Shown: positions 1 to 8,000 of the stretch, one piece after another
Layout of the letters: each line of letters begins with the position of its first letter
How positions within the stretch are numbered: the first letter of the stretch is position 1
DNA from: JBEIJQ01 sp040380145
GTDB taxonomy: Bacteria > Bacteroidota > Bacteroidia > Chitinophagales > Saprospiraceae
Reading direction: 5' to 3'
NCBI GenBank assembly: GCA_040380145.1
Contig: JBEIJQ010000043.1
Coordinates: 1-20,627 of the forward strand
Length of the DNA stretch: 20,627 nt
Notes under the pieces: generated by a model
Databases searched by the model: none
What the model saw: the letters and a program-made list of their open reading frames with translations, nothing else
Told to the model about the DNA's origin: nothing
Position numbers and translations under genes: made by a program

Positions 1-1203
1 GGAGCCCCGAAGTTCCACGAGATCGCGCGCGCCGTGGTGGAGATTACCGACGGATGCGTGTTTGTGGCCCACAATGTCCGTTTCGACTACGGCTTCATCT
101 GTGAAGAGTTCAACCGTTTGGGTTACCGATACCACCGCAAGCTGTTGTGCACCTGCCAATTGAGCCGACGGCTCATGCCCCATCTGCCGAGGCACAACCT
201 CGACACTTTGATCCGGGCTTTGGGAATCCATCTGCCGCCCGACAAGCGCCACCGCGCCATGGGGGATGTGCTGGCCACCGTGCAGATCTTCCAAACGCTG
301 CAGCAGATCGATACCGATGGAGCGGAATTCGAATCCCAGCTCAATCAGGGCGTCGTCGCTTCCAAACTGCCCGCCGGCATTTCCATCGAACTGTTGCACG
401 GCCTTCCCGAAACCCCCGGGGTGTATTATCTGCACGGAGAAGGCGGTCATGTGGTGTATGTGGGGAAAAGCACCAACATCAAAAAGCGGCTGATGCAGCA
501 CTTTGCCGACCGGACCAAAAAGGGTACCACCCTGCAGCAGAGCGTACGGGATATAACTTACGCGGAAACCGGCAGCGAACTGATCGCACTTTTGCTCGAA
601 ATCCAAGAGATCAAAAAACTGCAGCCCCTTTACAACAGGGCATTGAGCAAAAAAAAGCATCCATACGGGATTTTTTTCGCCGAAAATTCCTCCGGTCATC
701 TCGCCTTGTTGGCCGATGCCGTGGAAAAACACGAAAAGCGCTCGGCAGTGCGACTGTTCCAGATCTTCGAGGAAGCCAAATTGTCTTTGGCGACTGCCAT
801 GGAAAAGCATCGGCTCTGCGGAAAACTGGTGCATCTGGATTCCCGGCAAAAACCATGTCACCTGCGGCCCATCGGCCGTTGCGAAGGCGCATGCGAAGGA
901 GCAGAAACTGCCGATGACTACAATGTCAGGGTCCGTGAAGCGATCCAGAGCATCGCCCGAGACTTTGCAGAGGATTTCTTGTTAGTGGACTCCGGGCGCA
1001 GCCACGAAGAAAAATCTTTTGTGCTCGTCGAAAACGGTCGGTTTCAAGGCCACGGTTATTTCGATTCCTCCGACAGTCCTACTTTGGACGATCTTAGAGC
1101 CGCATTGGAGCTGGGGGCCCACCATGCAGAAATGTCTTACATGGTTCTCGGATACCTGTCCAAAAACAATCGGGTCCGCAAAATCCCGCTTCCCAAGGGG
1201 TGA
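1..1203 (+). CDS. DEDD exonuclease / GIY-YIG endonuclease fusion (5' truncated)
   Basis: The reading frame is open from base 1, so the gene starts left of the window; about 400 residues are visible. The first ~100 residues are the end of a DnaQ-type 3'-5' exonuclease: HNVRFDYGF is the Exo II motif (Asp near residue 29) and HRAMGD is the DEDDh Exo III motif (His ~84, Asp ~89). The Exo I motif (DxE) must lie upstream. A GIY-YIG nuclease domain follows at ~140-215 (GVYYLHG, VVYVGKS, then KKRL, and the conserved Glu in SELIALLLE). The tail has a UvrC/Cho-like Cys-rich segment (PCHLRPIGRCEGAC). Such fusions are known, for example the mycobacterial DnaQ/UvrC-like proteins, and are presumed to act in DNA repair by incising and trimming damaged strands. 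The gene ends 2 bp before the convergent Nudix gene. The family call is firm; the biological role is inferred. Confidence 0.9.
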   Translation, partial: GAPKFHEIARAVVEITDGCVFVAHNVRFDYGFICEEFNRLGYRYHRKLLCTCQLSRRLMPHLPRHNLDTLIRALGIHLPPDKRHRAMGDVLATVQIFQTLQQIDTDGAEFESQLNQGVVASKLPAGISIELLHGLPETPGVYYLHGEGGHVVYVGKSTNIKKRLMQHFADRTKKGTTLQQSVRDITYAETGSELIALLLEIQEIKKLQPLYNRALSKKKHPYGIFFAENSSGHLALLADAVEKHEKRSAVRLFQIFEEAKLSLATAMEKHRLCGKLVHLDSRQKPCHLRPIGRCEGACEGAETADDYNVRVREAIQSIARDFAEDFLLVDSGRSHEEKSFVLVENGRFQGHGYFDSSDSPTLDDLRAALELGAHHAEMSYMVLGYLSKNNRVRKIPLPKG

Positions 1204-1205
1204 TC

Positions 1206-1907
1206 TTACAGGGCGAAACTGAATCCCTCGGCCACCAGTTGGTTGTAACGGGCCTTGTCGAATCGGAACAGTTTGGCCGGGCGGTGGGCCACTCCGTTTT
1301 GGGCCTCGTCGAGCGGCTCCAAGAGGTCCATGGCCAATATTTTTTTTCGGAAGTTTCGCTTGTCCATCTCCGTGCCGAGAATGCTCTCGTACAGATGCTG
1401 TAGGGTACTGAGGGTGAATTTTTCCGGCAGCAATTCGAAGCCGATCGGTCGTGCCCTGACCCGGCGGCGCAGGCGTGTCAGGCAGGCGTTCAGGATTTCT
1501 TCGTGGTCGAAAGCCAAAGGCGGCAACTTTTGAATGTTGAACCAGCCGGCATCCGCGGCCCAAGAAGAATGCTGGACTTGGTAGTCTTCGATCTTGATCA
1601 AGGAAAAATACGCCACGGTGAGCACCCGCCCCAACGGGTGGCGGTCGATGCGCCCGAAAGTGCGCACCTGTTCAAGGTAAACATTGCCAAGGCCGGTCAG
1701 TTCGCACAACACGCGTTTGGCCGCGATGTCGAGGTCCTCGGCGGGCCCGACCAAATCTCCAGGAAGGGCCCACATGCCGCGGAAAGGCTCGGCTCCGCGG
1801 TTGATCAGCAGAATTTTCAATCCTTCTTGGTCGAACCCGAAAACAACTCCGTCAACCGACAGGGCAAGCGTGAAATACGACTGCAATTCTTGGGGCAAAT
1901 GATCCAT
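1206..1907 (-). CDS. Nudix-domain transcriptional regulator, NrtR/AraR-like
   Basis: This 233-residue protein has an N-terminal Nudix fold (~10-145) and a C-terminal winged-helix module (~155-230, with FTLSTLQHLYE and DKRNFRKK typical of the NrtR group). The Nudix box, around residues 49-73, reads GDLVGPAEDLDIAAKRVLCELTGL with breaks from GX5EX7REUXEEXGU. Only one of the three metal-binding glutamates of the REUXEE core remains (RVLCEL). That suggests ligand binding without hydrolysis, as in NrtR-family repressors; AraR of Bacteroides is a sugar-responsive member. The gene lies 21 bp downstream of the secreted alpha-amylase on the same strand, so the two are probably co-transcribed, which fits a carbohydrate regulator. 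The start is the ATG at 1907, giving the usual family N-terminus. The effector (sugar, ADP-ribose or other) cannot be read from the sequence. A weakly active Nudix hydrolase is the alternative. Confidence 0.85.
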   Translation of the reverse strand: MDHLPQELQSYFTLALSVDGVVFGFDQEGLKILLINRGAEPFRGMWALPGDLVGPAEDLDIAAKRVLCELTGLGNVYLEQVRTFGRIDRHPLGRVLTVAYFSLIKIEDYQVQHSSWAADAGWFNIQKLPPLAFDHEEILNACLTRLRRRVRARPIGFELLPEKFTLSTLQHLYESILGTEMDKRNFRKKILAMDLLEPLDEAQNGVAHRPAKLFRFDKARYNQLVAEGFSFAL

Positions 1908-1928
1908 GGCGCAAAATAAAATCGGAGC

Positions 1929-4211
1929 CTACAATTTCACAAATCGTCCTGTCAAAACCTTTTCGCCTTGAGAAAGCCTGGCCCAATAAAGCCCGGCGGG
2001 AAGTATATCCGTGCCTTCGAGGGGCAAGGTGTTCGGTCCGGCCACCAGTTGCACGCGGCGAACGACCGCACGGTGCCCGGCGGCGGTCATGATTTCCAGC
2101 GTGGCCTCTCCGGCATGTTCTGCCGTTGCGGCCAAACGGAAACCCGAAGTGCCCGGATTGGGGAAAACCTGCAACTCCTCGCTTTGATCCCTCCAGGGTG
2201 TTTCTACAATAGAAAGAACGATCGGCGTCGTATCGATGGGGATCGTCTCGTTGGTCAGATCGCCTTCGACCCAAACGGCAAAACTTTGTGGGGGAACGGA
2301 AAGGGGCACGAACGCGCCGTTGCCGACTTGTACGAACGGTTGACCGGTGACCCCGAAAATATCTGTCAGCGTATCGCCAACGGAAATCGAAGTCAAGTTG
2401 ATGGTGTGATCGACGACCAAGGGCGTGTTGGCAAAATTGATGGCCACCACCACGTCTCTGCCAGATTGGCCGCCCCGCAATTGATATATCAGCGATTTGG
2501 ATGCTTGTCCGGAGTTGTAGTTGCCCGTGTAAAAAGCGCCGAAATTGTTGAGGTAATCACGGGAGGTGCAACCGGAGATGTATCGCTTGTGCACCTGCAT
2601 CAGAGCGTTGATCTGGCCGCGCAGCGTATTGTTTCTGAAATAATCGCTGTAGTAAACCGAAGGCAGTCCCAACTGGTTTTGGGTGAGAATATAGGCATAT
2701 CCCAGTGCAGTGTTGACCACGATCGGTCCGTTGGGTTCCCCGAACCGGAAATCGTGGTTGTTCACAAATGTGACCGTTTGGAACCCGGTGGCTCCGGCAG
2801 CGTCCACGACGCTGTTGTTGAAAACATTGCGCACATCGTAAGCCGGATTCTGACAAGCCAGGTCCAGCTGGTTGCGCAGGGCGAAATCGAACACCCGCAC
2901 GCTGATACTGTCGCGCGTGGAAGGATCCATCGAGGCGTTGACAGCGTCCACCCAACTTTTCAATGCGGAGGGGCTGTAATCGAACGATTCGCCCACGACC
3001 AGCCCAGGATTGATCCCGCGGGCATGGAGGTAATCGAACAGATCGCCCAGGAAATTGGCCGGAAAGTGCTTGACGGCATCGATTCGGAAGCCCCGCATGC
3101 CGATCTCTTCCCACATCCAACGGGTGTACTCGAACAGAGTATCGCGCGTGTCGGGCCGGTCGTGGTCCAAATCGTAATAAAACAGCATTGCGTCCAGATC
3201 GCCGGCCAGTTGGGTGGGGGAGCCGTTGGGGTTGAAATTTTGGCGTCCCATGCCGCCCCGGCCACTGGGCATGTCGGTGAAATCGGTGGCGGTCCGATAA
3301 TCGATCTGACTTTGAATGTCGGCTCCGAGGCCGCCGTTCCACAAGCCGTAGCAGAAATGGTCGGTCATATCGCCCAAGCCCACGAAACCGCCCGTTGGAG
3401 TGGAATTGAACATCCGGAAGTACAACCGATCGCCCGTGGGATCGAAATCGGCGGAGTCTATCGCGACCGCGATCTCGTCGGTGCGGCAGCCGGCGCCGTC
3501 AATGGCCAACACGATGCGGCGGCCCAGATCCACTGAATTGTTGGCCTGCCCGCAATCGCCGCCGCCGTTGGGCTCCGATTCGGAGATTGCCGTGGCCACA
3601 TAATTGGCCGCAACGGTTTCCGTCCAAGCGACGAAGGTGAGGTTTTTGCCCGCGAATGGAGCCGCGCCGGATGCCGAACGGATTTTGAAGTAGTATGTGC
3701 CGAAACCGTTGCCCGAATTTCCGCCAAGCGGAACCGAACAGATGAAACGGTCAGAAGGATAAGGCTGATCGCCTTGTTGGATCTTGGCGGCGTTCATGTT
3801 TTCTATCCAGCCCTCCACCGCCGGGTTTGGCTCCCAGTCTCCGCCGTCGCGGTGGTTGTAAACCATGTCGGCAACCGGCCGCATGCCTCTCGACTGCATC
3901 GCTTGCAGGCAGGTGTTGAGCTGTTGGCGGATCCCCCACTTGGGTGTCCGGTACATGCCCACGTCGAAATAGTCCTGTATGTCGTACCCGTTCGAGGAGG
4001 TGCCGCCCGTTGCATAGGAAAGTGGGGGAAGCCATGCGTATGTGAAACCGGCATCGGCCAGGGCCGGAACGTAATCGTTGAGATGCAGTATGTAGCGCCT
4101 TCCGTTGACGGTGTTCGGGTAGTTCCAATACCAGCCTTGGAACATGAAATCTTGTGCCATGGCCCATCCAGGCAGGATCAACAGGGGTATCAGTCGAAGC
4201 AGTCGTGTCAT
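1929..4211 (-). CDS. Secreted GH13 alpha-amylase with T9SS sorting domain
   Basis: The product (760 aa) should hydrolyse alpha-1,4-glucans outside the cell. It starts with a signal peptide (~1-19, ending AMAQ). All four GH13 regions are visible: I DMVYNH (115-120), II GFRIDAVKH (nucleophile Asp378), III VVGESF (acid/base Glu408) and IV FVNNHD (Asp487). Domain B between regions I and II is enlarged by roughly 150 residues (~148-300) that are Gly/Thr-rich, probably beta-sheet, with cysteines at 158, 220, 241 and 287. A domain C-like barrel ends near residue 650. After a linker, residues ~680-760 form a type A T9SS C-terminal domain (VFPNPGTSGF ... LPAGLYWARL ... GRFVKL), so export through the outer membrane by the type IX system is expected. 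The Nudix regulator follows at 21 bp. The GH13 subfamily is not assigned. Confidence 0.95.
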   Translation of the reverse strand: MTRLLRLIPLLILPGWAMAQDFMFQGWYWNYPNTVNGRRYILHLNDYVPALADAGFTYAWLPPLSYATGGTSSNGYDIQDYFDVGMYRTPKWGIRQQLNTCLQAMQSRGMRPVADMVYNHRDGGDWEPNPAVEGWIENMNAAKIQQGDQPYPSDRFICSVPLGGNSGNGFGTYYFKIRSASGAAPFAGKNLTFVAWTETVAANYVATAISESEPNGGGDCGQANNSVDLGRRIVLAIDGAGCRTDEIAVAIDSADFDPTGDRLYFRMFNSTPTGGFVGLGDMTDHFCYGLWNGGLGADIQSQIDYRTATDFTDMPSGRGGMGRQNFNPNGSPTQLAGDLDAMLFYYDLDHDRPDTRDTLFEYTRWMWEEIGMRGFRIDAVKHFPANFLGDLFDYLHARGINPGLVVGESFDYSPSALKSWVDAVNASMDPSTRDSISVRVFDFALRNQLDLACQNPAYDVRNVFNNSVVDAAGATGFQTVTFVNNHDFRFGEPNGPIVVNTALGYAYILTQNQLGLPSVYYSDYFRNNTLRGQINALMQVHKRYISGCTSRDYLNNFGAFYTGNYNSGQASKSLIYQLRGGQSGRDVVVAINFANTPLVVDHTINLTSISVGDTLTDIFGVTGQPFVQVGNGAFVPLSVPPQSFAVWVEGDLTNETIPIDTTPIVLSIVETPWRDQSEELQVFPNPGTSGFRLAATAEHAGEATLEIMTAAGHRAVVRRVQLVAGPNTLPLEGTDILPAGLYWARLSQGEKVLTGRFVKL

Positions 4212-4479
4212 GATCGGGAGTGTATTCGGTACTTAGTGTAAATCGGACACAATCTACGGCGATTTTGTTTTTTTTTGTCTTTTTCAAAAAAAAAATGTCT
4301 CAAAAGGTAACAAATGGCCCTGCCGTGACATAAAAGAGCGAATATTTACCCAGACGGAATTTTTTTTGAAATAAATTTGGGCTGCATAAATCTTTTCACA
4401 AAAATTTCTTTTACTTTTAGCCATCTATATAACTATCGTTGCATGTACGAACAAATTCTTTCAACCATCTGAACTACAC
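4212..4479. promoter_or_regulatory. Divergent intergenic region, amylase / coiled-coil protein
   Basis: This AT-rich 268-bp gap separates two divergent genes and contains no ORF or RNA that I recognise. It has poly-A/T runs around 4264-4295 and 4361-4367. On the amylase side, 10-40 bp upstream of its start, two imperfect direct copies (TGTATTCGGTAC at 4221-4232 and TGTAAATCGGAC at 4237-4248) and a GTGT-N7-ACAC inverted pair (4236-4250) could be operator elements; this is speculative. On the other side a TAAATTTG box is annotated separately. Confidence 0.4.
4372..4379 (+). promoter_or_regulatory. Candidate -7 box TAAATTTG for the coiled-coil gene
   Basis: The sequence matches the Bacteroidota consensus TAnnTTTG exactly. 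It would start transcription about 95 nt before the ATG at 4480. No good TTTG -33 element lies 17-23 bp upstream, so this is a motif match only. Confidence 0.3.
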
Positions 4480-7400
4480 ATGATAATCAGGACGATTACC
4501 TTAATTTCGGCTTTGATCGCCATTCTATTCCCAACGTATCTTCTTTCGCAGTGCGAGGGCGCCATCGTCAAGGACAGGCAGATTGGAAACATCCATGCAC
4601 TTGAATCTCGCCAGTTGATTTTGGTGGTCCGTGGCGAGGTCCAGATTTCCTTTCAACTCAAAAACACGGACAATGGAATCGTCGGTCTTGTAACGATTTC
4701 CAACGGTGCAGAGGTTGAACAAAACGACTACATGGAGTTCGTTGATCAGAGCAACGACAAACGCAGGTATTATTTCACGCAACAGGCTGCGAAGTCGCCC
4801 GGCACCAACAACGTTTTCAACACGTTGCAAATGAATATGGATGCCGTCATTTGGCTTTCGTCCCGTCAGATAGCACAGGTCCGCTTAGCTGTTATCCAAA
4901 AGAAGGAACTTTATCCCTACAGCGTGATTCCAGCCCGTATGACCGAATTCAAAAATCTTACGAATTGTTTTGTCCAAAAAATAAATCCGGCCGGTGTCGT
5001 CAATGTGCCCCTGCCCAAATCCGATATCGTCTCGCCTTCTCCCGGAGGGCAGCCGGTTGCCCAAAACACGCCTCCCCAAGGTCAAAAACCGGGCGGTGCG
5101 ACACCCCCTGCCGCTGGTGCGGCCCCTTCGCCGGGAGCGCCCGGGAAAACACCGTGCGATCAGCTCACCGACGCTGAAATCGCCGCTCTCAAACAAAGAC
5201 AGGAGTCCGAAAAACAACGTTTGCGCGAAGAGATCAACGCGGAAAAGAACAAAGCCGAAGCAGAAAAACAAAAGATATTGAACGAACTCCAAGACTTTCG
5301 CAGCAAGGCAGAGCAAGAAAAAGCCAAGATCACTCAGGAGGTACTGGATTTCAGAAAAAAGGCAAACGCAGAGATCGAAAAAGCCACCCAGGAGCAGATC
5401 AAGGCAGTGGCCGATGCCAGAGCCAATGCCGGCAGTGCCATAGAAAAAGCAAAACTCGAGGTGTTGGAATTCAAACAAAAAGCCGACCAAGAAACCCAAA
5501 AATCACTTCAGCTTTCCGCTGAGGAAGTGGCCCTGAACCGCAAAAAAGCCGCCGAGGAAATGGAAAAAGTGCGGCTTGGACTGGAAGCGTCACGCCAACA
5601 GTTCAACGCCGAAGTGGCGGCCGCTCGAGATTTGGCCGCCGAGGAAATGAACAAAATTCGCTCCGAGGTCGCCGCCAAAATCGAAGAAGCCCGTAACAAA
5701 GCCAAACAGGAGCAGAATCTGACGATCAAAGACGTGGAGGACATCAAAAACAGAGCGGCACAAGAGGTCTTGGAGGCACGTACCAAATCGGCACAAGAAA
5801 TTGGCGCTTTGCGTGAAAATGCAGCCAAAGAAAAAGAAAATATAGGCTTTGAAATCGCCGAAAGCCGCCGCAAAGCCGCCGAGATGCAGGCCGAGTCCCA
5901 ACAAAAAATCACCCGCAGCATCGCCGATGCCAACGACATGGCGACCGCCATGCGAGACTCTATCGCTGCATCTGTGAGCGAAGCCCGCAAAAAAGCCGCC
6001 GAACAGATCGCAGCGGCCAATGCAGCAGTTGCGGAGGCCAAACAAAAAGCCGAAGTCGAAATCAAAGCACTGGGCCAAGACGTGGCCACCGCGCGACAGG
6101 CCGCCGTCAACGAAGTCAAACAGGTGCGCGAACTGAGCGCCGATGAGGTCAACAAGGCCCGACAGAACGCCATCGCCGAAAAACAAAAAGTGGCCGACGA
6201 ACTGCAAGTCCAAAGACAGAAATCCTTGGACGAATTCAAAAAAATCCAGGACGAAATGAACGCCAACATCGCAGCGGCCAAAGCCAAAGAAGAAGAGGCC
6301 AAAAAGAAAGCGGCCCAAGAAATGGCAGAAATGAGGGCCAAAATAGCCGCCGACATCGAAAAGGCCAACGAAGACGCCAAGGCCCGTATCCTTTTCGCCC
6401 AGGACTTGGCCGGCCGTCAACGGGATTCCATCGCCCAAGCACTCAAATTGCAACAGACGGGCGCCCAGCTAAAAATGAAGGCGATCCAAGATAGTTTGGC
6501 CATTCAGATTGCCAATGTCCGCGCCAAGGAAAAAGAATTGCAGAACGCTACCGTTGAGGACGTCAAGGTGGCCAAAGAAAAGGCATCTCAACAAATCATG
6601 ACGGCACAGGAAAACGCGCTCAAAGAAGTCGCGGAAATTCGTAAAAATCTCGAACAGATACGCCAATCACTCACCGCTGAAATCGCGGAATTGAAAACCA
6701 AGGCGGCCAACGAACAGGCCAACGTAGCCAAAGAACTCGCCGACGAAGTGGCCAAAAATAAGGCGGAAGCGGGTTTGCAGAAACAGAAAATCGCCAACGA
6801 CGTGGCGGAAGCCAAAGAAAAGGCCGCAGCTGAAATCAACCGCATCCAACAGGAGGAGGCCCAGAAAGTCCAAGAGGTACGCCAAAAAGCCACCAAGGAA
6901 CGCGAGGAACTCAACGTAAGTCTCCTTCAGGCCAGAGAAACCGCTGCCGACCAGATCGCTCTGACCAAAGAACAAGCGGCCGTAGAAGTCGCCAAGGCCA
7001 GAAAAGACGCCGACGACCGCAAAGCAGTGGTGGCACAAGATCTGAAAAAGACCCAAGAAACCGCCCAAGCGGCCATGAAAGCCGTTCAGGATTCCACCGC
7101 CAGGGTCATTGCCGAGGTACGTACCCAAAACCAAGCCGCCAAGGCCCAGCTCGAAAAAGAACTCAAAGATGCAAAGGCAAAAGCCGAAGCCGATATCAAA
7201 CAGGCCCAAGCAAACGCGGCCCAGGAAATCCAAACGGCCAACAACAACGCCGCCGCCGCCAAATCCAAAGCCGACCAGGAAATTTTGGCCGCCAACAATA
7301 AGGCCAAACAAGATGTTCAAAGCGCCCAAGTTACCGCCAACGAACAAATCGCCAAAATACAAGCAGATGCCCGAAATGCGATTGAAGACGCAAATGCGCG

Positions 7401-7518
7401 AATAGACGCGCTGAGGGCCAAAGATCTCGCCGATCTCGAAGCCAAGATACAAGCGGCCAAAAACGAACTCAGACTCCTGGAGCAAGAGGCCGCCAAGAAA
7501 AAAGCCAACAACAAATGA
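4480..7518 (+). CDS. Exported giant coiled-coil protein, unknown function
   Basis: I do not recognise the family. The 1012-residue product has an N-terminal signal peptide (~1-24, hydrophobic core ISALIAILFPTYLL, then SQC). A probable beta-rich globular region of ~150 residues follows (~25-175), then a Pro/Gly/Ala-rich linker (~180-225). The remaining ~785 residues are one continuous Ala/Lys/Glu/Gln-rich helix without Pro or Cys. The helix is periodic at 11 residues: residues 423-455 align as three hendecads (KNRAAQEVLEA, RTKSAQEIGAL, RENAAKEKENI) and 929-972 as four more. Elsewhere 18-residue (11+7) spacing appears. This predicts a long, weakly right-handed coiled coil, possibly over 100 nm if fully helical. 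There is no T9SS domain, outer-membrane anchor or C-terminal membrane segment, so a periplasmic or surface-attached rod is inferred. The next gene, a small lipoprotein, is 30 bp downstream and probably co-transcribed. Confidence 0.9.
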   Translation: MIIRTITLISALIAILFPTYLLSQCEGAIVKDRQIGNIHALESRQLILVVRGEVQISFQLKNTDNGIVGLVTISNGAEVEQNDYMEFVDQSNDKRRYYFTQQAAKSPGTNNVFNTLQMNMDAVIWLSSRQIAQVRLAVIQKKELYPYSVIPARMTEFKNLTNCFVQKINPAGVVNVPLPKSDIVSPSPGGQPVAQNTPPQGQKPGGATPPAAGAAPSPGAPGKTPCDQLTDAEIAALKQRQESEKQRLREEINAEKNKAEAEKQKILNELQDFRSKAEQEKAKITQEVLDFRKKANAEIEKATQEQIKAVADARANAGSAIEKAKLEVLEFKQKADQETQKSLQLSAEEVALNRKKAAEEMEKVRLGLEASRQQFNAEVAAARDLAAEEMNKIRSEVAAKIEEARNKAKQEQNLTIKDVEDIKNRAAQEVLEARTKSAQEIGALRENAAKEKENIGFEIAESRRKAAEMQAESQQKITRSIADANDMATAMRDSIAASVSEARKKAAEQIAAANAAVAEAKQKAEVEIKALGQDVATARQAAVNEVKQVRELSADEVNKARQNAIAEKQKVADELQVQRQKSLDEFKKIQDEMNANIAAAKAKEEEAKKKAAQEMAEMRAKIAADIEKANEDAKARILFAQDLAGRQRDSIAQALKLQQTGAQLKMKAIQDSLAIQIANVRAKEKELQNATVEDVKVAKEKASQQIMTAQENALKEVAEIRKNLEQIRQSLTAEIAELKTKAANEQANVAKELADEVAKNKAEAGLQKQKIANDVAEAKEKAAAEINRIQQEEAQKVQEVRQKATKEREELNVSLLQARETAADQIALTKEQAAVEVAKARKDADDRKAVVAQDLKKTQETAQAAMKAVQDSTARVIAEVRTQNQAAKAQLEKELKDAKAKAEADIKQAQANAAQEIQTANNNAAAAKSKADQEILAANNKAKQDVQSAQVTANEQIAKIQADARNAIEDANARIDALRAKDLADLEAKIQAAKNELRLLEQEAAKKKANNK

Positions 7519-7548
7519 TCACCTCTTTAACCATTCAACTCATTTTCA

Positions 7549-7989
7549 ATGAAATTTTCTCTTCGACTGTCCGCATTTTGCCTGATCGCTTTTCCTGTGT
7601 TTTTTTTCACCGGCTGCAACAATGCCAAGGTCAACTACAAAAACCCCGAATCGGTGGCCATGGCCTATGCAAAAGCCCTGAATGCGCTCGATATTGACAA
7701 AGCCAAACGGTATTGCACCAAAGGTACTGCCGAAATGCTCGGCATGTTGGGAGCCATCATCGATGGATTGGGGGCCGACGAAAAAAAGGAAATGGAGGCC
7801 AAAGCAAAAACTACGAAGGTCGAAAAAATGAATTGCGTCAAAGAGAGCAATACCAATTGTACGTGCTCCTATACCACTAGCGACAACGAAGGTGAGGAAA
7901 CTCAGATCCTCTTAGTGCTGGAAGGCGACAAATGGCTGGTGGACATTCCGAAGGAAGAATCGCCCGAAGGTGAAGAACAGCCTGATTGA
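7549..7989 (+). CDS. Small lipoprotein, DUF4878-like
   Basis: This 146-residue protein has a lipoprotein signal peptide with lipobox FTGC (Cys ~23), so it should be anchored in the inner or outer membrane. The mature part begins NPESVAMAYAKALNALDIDKAKRYC, broken by the usual loop residues, and ends in a strand pattern (TQILLVLEGDKWLVDIPKE). This resembles the DUF4878/NTF2-like fold, in which a helical part counting 'alx..d..ka' is followed by strands around a conserved Trp. No catalytic residues are evident. The acidic tail (EESPEGEEQPD) is probably disordered. It lies 30 bp behind the coiled-coil gene, so the two may be partners. Its stop is only 11 bp from the convergent DUF2279 gene. The DUF4878 assignment is by pattern and moderate; lipoprotein status is clear. 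Confidence 0.8.
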   Translation: MKFSLRLSAFCLIAFPVFFFTGCNNAKVNYKNPESVAMAYAKALNALDIDKAKRYCTKGTAEMLGMLGAIIDGLGADEKKEMEAKAKTTKVEKMNCVKESNTNCTCSYTTSDNEGEETQILLVLEGDKWLVDIPKEESPEGEEQPD

Positions 7990-8000
7990 GCCACCATCCG

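Noticed and set aside
1968..3536. 522-codon open frame on the plus strand
   Set aside because: It is antisense to the amylase, which carries all GH13 motifs, a signal peptide and a sorting domain. The antisense product is low in recognisable features and reflects codon bias.
4264..4296. Poly-T/poly-A pair as a hairpin terminator
   Set aside because: The arms are simple homopolymer tracts with no G-C stem, and they lie between divergent genes, where no transcript ends.
5508..7485. Several long minus-strand frames inside the coiled-coil gene
   Set aside because: Codons rich in GCC, AAA and GAA on the sense strand lack stops in antisense. The products are Phe/Gly/Leu- or Ser/Ala-rich without start signals.
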